DNA of 24,368 bases from a virus. Both the position numbers and the translations under genes were made by a program. The stretch lies in IMG/VR virus record IMGVR_UViG_3300021093_000347, positions 1 to 24,368 of that record, one strand, 5' to 3'. Under the pieces are notes generated by a model. It was not told the origin of the DNA. It saw nothing but the letters and a program-made list of their open reading frames with translations, and did no database searches. Of the stretch, positions 21,601-24,368 are shown one piece after another (the stretch's first letter is position 1; the number at the start of each line of letters is the position of its first letter).

Positions 21601-21669
21601 AACAAATTCAGGTAATTGATTTTCGATTACCTGACTGATTTTAACTCTTTGGAGGGAGGTATCGATCAT
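9613..21669 (-). CDS. 7: Giant gp7-like baseplate wedge protein (4018 aa) with repeated modules and a YHYH-type domain
   Basis: This is a single uninterrupted frame of 4018 residues. The N-terminus (about 1-240) has ENQLPEFVQSENPLFVEFMK (16-35), LFLREFFNKLKITFADGF (161-178) and FYKTKGTTESYKILFKALYG (199-218). These match the conserved C-terminal segment of T4 gp7 as I remember it (SNFEAFCEAYIQYLS, then FYSTKGIEASYKFLFKVLYN). Its place between gp6 and gp8 is that of gene 7, whose product nucleates the wedge. Downstream are about 15 glycine-rich modules (GxGY/F, for example about 730, 1064, 1150, 1439, 3353, 3814). There are also about nine N/D-H-x-F/Y-x-x-G-D/E units, a YHYH-type domain (about 1190-1370), three tandem ~117-residue units (about 2584-2934), and a LFDGVRKIFNL/FVNDILQIPTESY segment (about 3505-3600). 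T4 gp7 has 1032 residues and lacks these. ATG start with AGGA 9 bases upstream, 22 bases after gp6. The peripheral arm or host-contact role is inferred. Confidence 0.85.
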   Translation of the reverse strand: MIDTSLQRVKISQVIENQLPEFVQSENPLFVEFMKQYYVSQEYQGAAVDIGENIDKYTKLQTYVGTALSEFTGLSTDTESHSTTIYVKTTQGWPERYGLLKIDNEIITYTGIGTTSFTGCIRGFSGVDSLDQTTRPDLLSFKSTIGAAHTGGTKVHNLSNLFLREFFNKLKITFADGFQNRTLDSDIDSVKFIRQIKDFYKTKGTTESYKILFKALYGEEINVIKPSEFLFKPSDADYSITQDFVVKKITGDPRALKGSSLFQDKDIEDLNITGASGAISDVKEFLYGGENYYQISITKDSTEGTFVIPGRTRLTNAVSVGATVLTVDTTVGFPTSGKLNLSTSGIATYSGKTINQFTGLATMPIAYEIGDEVKYGNVAYGYSAGSSTQKIEVLITGVLADFKIPDNTFYFNKGDKIRVGALGVNKSLQDVKFNSWVHNVCVKHTPTIFQQVSVDSFNVSTTSSHDFYENDFIEVLNDASSVLGVGKISAVTSTNNFVLGQLPSVDASKVKFIRRNINRGVSVIHDNITKYTTDIQNSYDHESNNVNAVSPDPHVYVAASSIPSLGQEPITASDRSITWTGATGGDVIQLIQVTSGANDHGFYSGEVVTFNVISGYLGNLVDGKNYFVNRVSSNEIQLSNSLSDLVNGTYVSAAGSGTFKISVPTLTNKKLEHQKLLKRISLNPLFDGKQYETIPGTTGILINGTEILNYKSGDVIFYGGVKSIDVLEGGSGYDVITPPTVTIESTTGVGATATANVKGLFERIDIINPGFDYVDPPLIEITGGNGKNAIARSTLKEIDHFIDFDASATGGRINISDNTIGFTTFHKFRDGEAVIYRTFENTGSIGIASTSGVSGIQTSPDRRLINESVYFVSKIDALTIKLANTEDEALTKTNLLNITAFADGVQRFESLEKKKVISQIIIENPGEGYENKRRLIPTSGINTYLDYIEYANHDFKDRDLIRYSNDGINIGGLNTTQEYYVIKINDSQFRLAAAGIGSTLSDINYITGQYVGLTSVGSGNHIFNYPPITVNVKGTIGVNTISPENYHAVVNPIVRGSITSINVEESGVGYGSSTILNFTIPPTVRVSSGSSSEYKAIVQNGKIQSVIITKSGTQYTSPPDLRIFGDGVGAKIIAQIGNGQVTAVNVVNGGVGYSTSKITVSESIPGSGVKFLTKVRSWNIDNVQRYKEIFGQDDGFLTRGDNDIGMKFTTLYAPRALRKILKQKNNDGTSDYAQNDLTISNNSEQTMSAHSPIIGWAYDGNPIYGPYGYDRKDGGTVRIMRSGYSLKTTRENGPAVSLFALGFFVDDYEFIGNGDLDRNNGRFCITPDYPNGIYAYFATIDPNRNETSGVFKNFRSPVFPYLIGDRFSAKPDDWNFVETNNQDYKNLNTLNLRRNTYPYKLDSQGVSYEGIYDSRKSTLQETEVNYATPGRIENYQIENAGSGYRVNEQLVINNVGGGSGFAGKISRVGGKNIVSIASTVVKIDNIVFEYDNFTGGVTGFSSQPHGLVVGDVITVSGLSTDSLKRLDGRHVIGFNTAFLSLNTGIGSTGLTSSVTRISVSGNLDPSNIAPNDIIGISSERMLVLNVDAINNKIRVQREYDGVLGTAHSGASIITVLNRTIKFNIGINTNVITNRNIPYYFNPLESLALGTTTGVGIGSTISYSFRVVGGGSTTKFILTQNIYLPDHNFVDGQKLIYSNGGGDSIQVYNGISTFSLPNNSFVYAINAGKDLLGISTNPLGIGSTGAITGIGSTAYRLFFNSHGSGVIHSLKPQNTEITGFVEKVVGTVVCSEPHGLLQNDKVYVSVTPGITTSYYIRYNETTNRTIVNPKTFGSAGINTNSHSITINNHGYKTGEKILYTSTNPAVPLVNNEIYFIVRDDKNTFRLAETYYKSTKLIPDTIGISSSGSNHEVGLINPRLEIVRGYKVGFAVSDTSLGQVLSGKRKQVFNLNFYRDVNFTKPYFSNPEEGAFKVIGVGTVGVTTTAVVNLSVDENTPQQLFYKLDPINLDIISNTRKNPVIDTDIINHSTLDVSKSKYNGEFSVTGIGSTTFSFNIPSQPEKDSYTTAEATILNYSTTSARVDGSIDKLQIVSKGKNYKSIPVVTSIASTSGVGGIIKLSSDTIGVLRKYTIKNIGFDYSADKTIQPSVQLPQILRLNRLSGISNIGITSGGRNYIQPPNLVVVDRVTGLVNNDILATSEIQGTSVSKINILRNTKNLYDTEPLVLTINNTNGIKITNLAYTSASRLVTLTLESGTTGFNTSTYPFVLGRKIYVENIGIGSTGSGYNSKDYGHKFFTITGVNTNIGGGNATVSYNLDSSVVNPGIFSGSSSSGRVIPFEHLPIFKITTEPNNFSIGETVSTGDKSGIVVNWNPDNKYVKILSSDTFKINDSISGQSSKSVAVIQEATKLESSFNINPTSEVKNGWQKQTGKLSDELQRLQDNDYYQLFSYSLESQVQYSTWRDPVNSLGHVVGFKNFADTNIISTASTDSKNRRTAKPGVGTDVVSIVIDLISEKESVHSKYDFDLVSENSLRIDQVVASDEIRFDGKIISDYIESRTNRAISIDSVSSEFNDLPRSTAFSDIASFDIDQIRSAKFYVLVFDRRFSGEKEIIQVNLIHDGSTGFIMPFGRVETEIDLGTFDFSISGSTGSLRFVPAKSTTNNYALRVLSQQTLINSQSGIGSTEIGTGYKIISTATGIASATSPVPFQVVGFNTSTFTTTKLFIETTETTGDQRHQINELVVLQDGTEAYLLDYAQMITENTSITNSPSVGLGTFGADVRSGITSVYFTPLSGVGVTMRVHQTSIDSSATGIGSTTISSSQILTTTTSVGSTTVPQATRISGFSSNTFRAADCLIQIHDTTNNRYEVTQVTIIHDGTNVYFNEYASFNNFNGAGIGTIGVGYSSTGPDLELRLTPPASTAVTTKVFQYNLTETAGSGVGIRTFTNSKLVSEDGSYTGTENDIVFSFDLKHRGDSVFHKIFDASSGSVVNPTNNEFIINNHFFTTGEELTYTPTGAGTTMSVGIGTTSIVGFGTTDKLPSTVYAVKIAENKFRVATSATNALLTVPIVLDITSVGVGTTHSFTSRNLNSKMLVTLDNNIQSPLIQSPINTGLSTSVATTTDFITMAGISSFFSGDIIEIDDEFMKIDTIGIGGTNIVLVKRAQLNSVLANHSAGATITKYVGNYQIVRDTINFTDPPKGSKGPTGLTTTSTFTARAFVRTGIPNGNQDTYKNNHVFDTFENQFTGIASSFILKSEGQNVTGFATNNGVILVNEIFQNPASPDDYVITETAGISSIRFTGAGVSVSYDVNVSSIPRGGIIVSVAETNSFGYQPLVSAGGTAVVSIAGTISSVSIGNGGSGYRVGVQTNILVKAITSSGIVTIGRANVTAGIVTSVTITNPGSGFTSTNPPTLVFENPLNYENIKLVGSPTGVGASVSVIVGLAKSVISFNITNYGRNFKIGDVLSVETDGQAGVPTDASVGAAFTSFRLTVTETFNDSFSGWTFGELEKLNTFEDLFDGVRKIFNLTKTVGATATPITLRSAKGSPIKIEDNMLIFVNDILQIPTESYQLIGGSQITFSEAPKAGDKVRIYFYRGSDNDVVEVDILETVKVGDQLTINSYPDLGYIDGYQQLPRTVTGITTSDAVSTNTYVDVGIITDRSLLRPVTWKKQLQDLIIGNFNITKNRPELEAGIRPVSYIIKSVGAAVTEVFVDNVVPLFNEIDDVVETKQAVLILDATTKIGVAATALVSAAGTISSIIISDGGAGFTTAPTVSIGVTAGIGTIHSGIGITMNTNATGVVVISGLGTVSSVTITNAGAGYTNTNPPIVMIEPEAQTDDTLTSVKYEGDFGIITGIGTTSVVGIATTGLTFDLFIPLDSPLRKSSIMTTPITSSGIKTDYYFIVFNSNTGSGLTAYENAAGTTTVGIGTSFIDNIYKVMSVQNVSGSAIGVGVTTLTRVTVSVSSTANVSLGSSQNFGEYSWGRLHDFVKSDTKEFSVIKNDGVTGIITGPVIIRTRDLKEVYI
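10200..11660 (-). repeat. Cluster of GxGY/F beta modules in the C-terminal part of the giant
   Basis: Five copies of the glycine-rich module lie here: IGNGGSGYRVGV (~3353), ITNPGSGFTSTNPP (~3398), ITNYGRNFKIGD (~3449), ISDGGAGFTTAPT (~3760) and ITNAGAGYTNTNPP (~3814). Each follows a stretch of the type G-x-I/V-S-S-V-x-I. Two copies are still similar as DNA: bases 11451-11515 and the matching stretch from about 10206 agree at about three quarters of aligned positions, which indicates duplication. Confidence 0.7.
12870..13920 (-). repeat. Three tandem ~117-residue modules in the giant gp7-like protein
   Basis: Three consecutive units begin near residues 2584, 2706 and 2836. Each has an aromatic/beta lead (KFYVLVFDRR, KLFIETTETT, DCLIQIHDTT). 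This is followed by a strand and turn of the type QV.IIHDGT (IIQVNLIHDGST, INELVVLQDGTE, VTQVTIIHDGTN), an E/D-Y/F segment, a GTFG or GTIG turn, and a strand ending in a F/L-x-P step (LRFVPAKS, VYFTPLSG, LRLTPPAS). The order is constant in all three, so they are a true tandem protein repeat, although the DNA is diverged. Confidence 0.72.
17550..18100 (-). other. YHYH-type domain inside the giant, with a YAYF signature
   Basis: At residues 1247-1270 the protein reads MSAHSPIIGWAYDGNPIYGP followed by YGYD. A GDLDRNNGRF motif follows at 1314-1323, then TPDYPNG.YAYF ending at 1337, and FPYLIGDRF at 1359-1367. This is the order of the YHYH domain family (H..G.A.DG.PIYGP, then DLD..NGRF, then Y-H-Y-H, then FPY..G). 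Here the name-giving Y-H-Y-H is Y1334-A-Y-F1337, so both histidines are replaced, while H1250 and D1259 remain. The domain function is unknown in general. Confidence 0.75.
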
Positions 21670-21678
21670 TTATACTTT

Positions 21679-21682
21679 TCCT
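21679..21682 (-). promoter_or_regulatory. Ribosome binding site of the giant gp7-like gene
   Basis: AGGA on the minus strand, 9 bases before the ATG at 21669, in the 22-base gap after gp6. It fixes the start of the giant protein. A weaker ATAAATT sequence at 21692-21686, one mismatch from the late-promoter core, overlaps the gp6 stop codon and could be an additional promoter, but this is uncertain. Confidence 0.55.
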
Positions 21683-21691
21683 GATAATTTA

Positions 21692-23782
21692 TTAATAATA
21701 GGATGAAGACGAACCGCCAGAGGAGGATCCACCAGAGGACGAACCACTAGAGGATGAACTACTGGTTGTCGATCCACTGGTCGTTGAACTACCAGTAAAT
21801 GAACTACTGGTTGCTGAGGTGCTAGTTGTCGTGTTAGAAACAGCTATGTTTGAAGTTGCAGTTGTTGTCGTTAATGCACTAGTCGTAACTGGTGATAATG
21901 ATTTTCTTGTGTAAGTTGGAGTATTGTAACTTGATTCTCTTGTAAATCTAGATCCAGAGGTATTTTCACCAGATGATATAATATCCTGAATCATTGTCAA
22001 TGAAGTGTTTGTCATATCAAGTTTGACATACAAATCACGCAGACCAACTACATCGTTGGAGTGTGGCACGGCTTGCACTTCAATAACATTATTTGACACT
22101 GAGGTAAAAAGAATATTCACAGTATCTATAATAATTTCACCAATGTCATATTTAACTATGCCAGCATTTTTTTTAATAATGTTCGGCACTCCTCCCTCTG
22201 TATAGGTAAAGAAGAAGATACGACCTCGATCCTTATCAATGACCTCATCCGACATATAAACGAGATCAGGAACTCCATTAATTCTAAATCCAGTTGAAGT
22301 GACGTTGTAAGATGACTCTGCAACGTGGAATCTATTTCCAAAACAAAGTTCATACTGAGCAAACTTACTAATCTCTGCATTTAGATTTCTTCTCATCACA
22401 ATTCTTGTAATGTTTGATGTGATCGAGGAGTCAACTCCATCAATCAAAGTTTGTGTTTTACTATACTTAAATCTACCACCAAACTTATTCACATCGATCG
22501 AACGTGAATATTGAGTTAATGCACTTGAAACCAGACTGCTTAAATTATTTGGATCGTCACTAAAGTTTGTGTTATAATAAATGAATGATTTTAATTCAAC
22601 ATACAAGTATTTTAGATCAATAAATTCTGGCACAATACCCGCGACGGCATAATTTTTTAGTTTTTGAACTAATTCTCTCTTTGTATTATCTGATAAAAAA
22701 TCACCATTTCTTGGTTTTGCTGAGATAAAGACTTTTCCAAATTTTGGCGGAGTCAACTCCTCTCCACCGTAGGCAGTGACAGACTCGATATTCGGATAAA
22801 TGTATGCAAGAACAGCTTCATAGTCAGAGGCAGTAACTGCCCGATATTGAGAGGAGTAAATTCTTGGAGCATAGTACTTAATTGATGAAATTGACTCAAT
22901 TGTGTCTCCATCTCTCGATGATTGATCTGTTGATACCAAAGAAATCTTATCTGGATCGATCACAGAGTTGTCTTGATCAACAATATTACCAACAAAACTA
23001 AATTCTGCAGCTCCGTTACCCTCTTTCCCTGATGTAATGATGTAAGTAATGGTAATATAGTTGTTATTACTAAGTTTTTTACCAATTACGCCGTCTCCAA
23101 ACAAAATTTCATACTTTTCATCCTCAATTTCTTGCAATAAGTATGAAGAAGACGTAGAAGTGATGCCAATAACGTTATCAAGTTGTTTATAAGTGATAGA
23201 AGTTGATGAATTTTGTGTTGGTTTAACTTTTACACGTATAGTTGATGTGTCAATGAACGAATTTTGAAGAATATAACGTTGATTATACTGTGCGGTATTA
23301 ACTGTAAAGTTCTGAGTAATGAAAGAACCCTCGTAAATTTCAATTTCGTTGAATTTTGCGACTCCATCAACGACATTGACGGTAATATCCTCTGGAAGTG
23401 AGAATACATACGTTGTATTTGCTGCGATACCATTGCAAATGATACCTGATTTGAGTTTAAGAGTGACTTTACCAGTTAGTCCAGTCACACTAAACGAAAT
23501 TTTTGCTCTGGCGGATCTAGTTGATCGAGGCACATAACCAATATTACGAGCCAGAGAGACAACATTTTCTCTTAATGTAGCGGAATCGAGAAAACTTTCG
23601 TTCACTGCCATGTTTGTATTGTAGGCAGTGATATAAGTGTTATATGCCAGAGCATCAATGATGATCGAAAGGTTTGAACCTTCAAAATCGTAGTCAGTAA
23701 AATTCGAATTCGCCCTCAGATAGTCTCTGATTGACGTTTTAATTTGATCGAAGTCTAAATTAACGTACTGACCGAAAGTCAT
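21692..23782 (-). CDS. 6: gp6 baseplate wedge protein with a Ser/Thr/Gly-rich C-terminal tail
   Basis: This is a 696-residue wedge protein; T4 gp6 has 660. The N-terminus matches T4 gp6 strongly: TDYDFEGSNLSIIIDALAYN (33-52), then an ESFLDSATLRENVVSLARN helix and IGYVPRS. The middle has the gp6/J-type features YEILFGDGVIGKKL and an ASDYEAVLAYIYPNIESVTA segment followed by FGKVFISAKP. gp6 dimers tie neighbouring wedges into the inner baseplate ring and bind gp25 and gp7. The ATG overlaps the gp25 stop (TAATG), so translation is likely coupled and wedge stoichiometry kept in step. The last ~95 residues (about 602-696) are unlike T4: they turn into pure Ser/Thr/Gly, ending in SSSYY, and are encoded by a 15-bp tandem repeat. 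This tail is probably disordered and may be a linker or surface-exposed tag. Confidence 0.95.
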   Translation of the reverse strand: MTFGQYVNLDFDQIKTSIRDYLRANSNFTDYDFEGSNLSIIIDALAYNTYITAYNTNMAVNESFLDSATLRENVVSLARNIGYVPRSTRSARAKISFSVTGLTGKVTLKLKSGIICNGIAANTTYVFSLPEDITVNVVDGVAKFNEIEIYEGSFITQNFTVNTAQYNQRYILQNSFIDTSTIRVKVKPTQNSSTSITYKQLDNVIGITSTSSSYLLQEIEDEKYEILFGDGVIGKKLSNNNYITITYIITSGKEGNGAAEFSFVGNIVDQDNSVIDPDKISLVSTDQSSRDGDTIESISSIKYYAPRIYSSQYRAVTASDYEAVLAYIYPNIESVTAYGGEELTPPKFGKVFISAKPRNGDFLSDNTKRELVQKLKNYAVAGIVPEFIDLKYLYVELKSFIYYNTNFSDDPNNLSSLVSSALTQYSRSIDVNKFGGRFKYSKTQTLIDGVDSSITSNITRIVMRRNLNAEISKFAQYELCFGNRFHVAESSYNVTSTGFRINGVPDLVYMSDEVIDKDRGRIFFFTYTEGGVPNIIKKNAGIVKYDIGEIIIDTVNILFTSVSNNVIEVQAVPHSNDVVGLRDLYVKLDMTNTSLTMIQDIISSGENTSGSRFTRESSYNTPTYTRKSLSPVTTSALTTTTATSNIAVSNTTTSTSATSSSFTGSSTTSGSTTSSSSSSGSSSGGSSSGGSSSSYY
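21711..21830 (-). repeat. Eight 15-bp tandem repeats coding the gp6 tail
   Basis: Eight consecutive 15-base units run without gaps (starts 21711, 21726, 21741, 21756, 21771, 21786, 21801, 21816). On the plus strand most begin with GA(A/T)C and continue with (C/T)(A/G)C followed by an AGAGGA- or TGGTTG-like half. Because 15 is a multiple of three the frame is kept. The units encode TTSTS, ATSSS, FTGSS, TTSGS, TTSSS, SSSGS, SSGGS and SSGGS at the C-terminus of gp6. The units drift gradually from TT-type to SG-type along the array, as expected from stepwise duplication. Confidence 0.85.
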
Positions 23783-24180
23783 TATACTCTAGCTGGGAAA
23801 AGAAGAACGTCTACTGTTTGAGTAGGGACAGGAAGACCAACAATATCGTATTGAATTGTTGCGAACATTGCATTTGTATCCACTTCAAGTGACACAGTAA
23901 CGACAATATTTGCAACTCTTGGCTCGAACAACGATAAAGCGGAACGAATTTGTTCCTCAAGACCCACCGCTTGGACTGATGTGTTCAATTCAAACAGAGA
24001 ATCACTAATGTTCGTGCCAAAGTCTGGTTCAAAGGGTTTCTCTCCGACGATGGTGAGAACAATATTTTGAACCGAACGTTTAATGGCATCTTCATTCTTG
24101 ATCACCAGAATATCATTCGTCACCGGATGACGTTTAAATGACAAACTAACGTCTCTGAATGCTCTAGAAATAGATGCCAC
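23782..24180 (-). CDS. 25: gp25 baseplate wedge protein
   Basis: At 132 residues it has exactly the length of T4 gp25. The family signature is present: a G-E-K-P-F-E-P-D-F-G run (46-55), then ISDSLFEL (58-65), and the EPR motif at 86-88 (SLFEPRVANIVV). The C-terminus ends in RV, as in T4. gp25 is the sheath-initiator-like core wedge protein shared with T6SS TssE and P2 gpW. It binds the gp6/gp53 core bundle and starts sheath polymerisation. The start is GTG at 24180: no ATG occurs upstream before an in-frame stop, and the next Met is residue 105. The only good Shine-Dalgarno (AAAGAGG) lies 19 bases upstream, which is longer than usual. A CTAAATA late-promoter motif is 27 bases upstream. Unlike T4, where 25 is far from 6, it directly precedes and overlaps gp6. 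Confidence 0.96.
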   Translation of the reverse strand: MASISRAFRDVSLSFKRHPVTNDILVIKNEDAIKRSVQNIVLTIVGEKPFEPDFGTNISDSLFELNTSVQAVGLEEQIRSALSLFEPRVANIVVTVSLEVDTNAMFATIQYDIVGLPVPTQTVDVLLFPARV

Positions 24181-24199
24181 TGATACGATATTGGTTGAA

Positions 24200-24206
24200 C
24201 CTCTTT
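24200..24206 (-). promoter_or_regulatory. Likely ribosome binding site of gp25
   Basis: AAAGAGG on the minus strand is a strong Shine-Dalgarno, but it sits 19 bases before the GTG start of gp25, well beyond the usual 5-10. No ATG, GTG or TTG in frame lies between them. Initiation at the GTG is therefore probably inefficient, helped by mRNA folding, or uses a rarer codon such as ATC at 24189. Confidence 0.45.
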
Positions 24207-24207
24207 A

Positions 24208-24214
24208 TATTTAG
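24208..24214 (-). promoter_or_regulatory. Candidate T4-type late promoter (CTAAATA) before gp25
   Basis: CTAAATA, in the context GACTAAATATAAAG on the minus strand, lies in the gap between the upstream gene (stop at 24222) and gp25. The core is 27 bases before the start codon. The identical heptamer precedes gp13 at the other end of the window. It would drive the gp25-gp6-gp7 unit late in infection under gp55/gp33-type control. Confidence 0.55.
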
Positions 24215-24221
24215 TCGCAAT

Positions 24222-24368
24222 TTAGAGCACTTGACGACCGTAGTTTGGTTCAGTGCCATATTCCCAGTCATCATAATCCTCATCATTACGAATTTTTTCA
24301 TGTAATTCGTTAGCTGAGTCAAATTTTTTGGTTTTTTTCAACATATCGTCGTTCACCACCTCTTGAAG
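24222..24368 (-). CDS. Unidentified acidic protein, C-terminal part (runs off the right edge)
   Basis: An open frame enters from the right edge and runs 48 codons to a TAA at 24224-24222. The visible end is charged and hydrophilic: KKTKKFDSANELHEKIRNDE, then DYDDWEYGTEPNYGRQVL. No domain can be recognised. It is read in the same direction as gp25 and ends about 40 bases before it. In marine T4-like phages this place is often held by other baseplate, tail-tube-cap or recombination genes, but nothing in the sequence decides between them. A Met at the ninth visible codon could in principle be the start of a very small protein, but the frame is open to the edge, so a longer gene is more likely. 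Confidence 0.6.
   Translation of the reverse strand, partial: LQEVVNDDMLKKTKKFDSANELHEKIRNDEDYDDWEYGTEPNYGRQVL

Noticed and set aside
9613-21669. Possibility that the 12-kb frame is an assembly fusion of several genes
   Set aside because: The frame is continuous. Module types recur from the N-terminal to the C-terminal parts, and the gene sits exactly in the gene 7 slot between gp6 and gp8. No internal start with a good ribosome binding site or inverted-repeat breakpoint was noticed, although this was not exhaustively scanned.
21670-21700. Late promoter before the giant gene (ATAAATT at 21692-21686)
   Set aside because: It is one base off the core, partly overlaps the gp6 stop codon and is only 16 bases from the start in very AT-rich sequence. 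It was kept as a remark only.
21711-21830. Possible CRISPR or other non-coding array
   Set aside because: The 15-base units are contiguous with no spacers, keep the gp6 reading frame and encode Ser/Thr/Gly pentapeptides, so this is a coding tandem repeat.
24181-24221. Rho-independent terminator between the upstream gene and gp25
   Set aside because: No GC-rich inverted repeat followed by a T run is present there or in the other gaps. The cluster looks co-transcribed through all junctions.
1-24368. Assigning the host (Prochlorococcus, Synechococcus or SAR11)
   Set aside because: AT richness and the gene set fit several marine T4-like groups. No host-type auxiliary metabolic gene, tRNA or fibre tip in the window discriminates between them.

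Overview
This window is a compact late structural cluster from a T4-like marine myovirus, of the kind found in cyanophages and pelagiphages. All genes lie on the minus strand, so transcription runs from base 24368 towards base 1. The DNA is AT-rich and almost entirely coding, with gaps of 0 to about 40 bases. There are no tRNAs, integrases, transposons or bacterial genes. The host (picocyanobacterium or SAR11-type bacterium) cannot be decided from these genes alone.

Layout in transcription order: (1) the C-terminal 48 codons of an unidentified acidic protein (24368-24222); (2) gp25, baseplate wedge (24180-23782); (3) gp6, baseplate wedge, with an added Ser/Thr/Gly tail encoded by a 15-bp tandem repeat (23782-21692); (4) a 4018-residue giant whose N-terminal ~240 residues carry the conserved segment of T4 gp7, followed by about 3,700 residues of repeated beta-type modules and a YHYH-type domain (21669-9613); (5) gp8, baseplate wedge, with an inserted glycine-rich module (9584-8013); (6) a 2514-residue tail protein with a DUF4815-type N-terminus (8006-462); (7) a 77-residue coiled-coil protein (462-229); (8) the first 71 codons of a gp13-like neck protein (214-1). 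This follows the T4 order 6-7-8-(9-10-11-12-wac)-13, with gp25 moved next to gp6 and genes 9 to wac replaced by items 6 and 7.

The products should work together. gp25, gp6, the gp7-like giant and gp8 would form the wedges of the hexagonal baseplate. The giant and the DUF4815 protein would add large peripheral arms or fibres that probably contact the host. The neck protein would close the head-tail connector. Two junctions (gp25/gp6 and 2514-aa/77-aa) are TAATG stop-start overlaps, which suggests translational coupling. T4-type late promoter motifs (CTAAATA or ATAAATA) lie about 19-27 bases upstream of gp25, gp8 and gp13.

The most unusual signal is modular. A glycine-rich beta module with a G-x-G-Y/F signature occurs about 15 times in the giant, and again inside gp8 and inside the DUF4815 protein. 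Other modules are shared between the giant and the DUF4815 protein or repeated within the giant. Three neighbouring baseplate genes therefore appear to draw on a common pool of modules.
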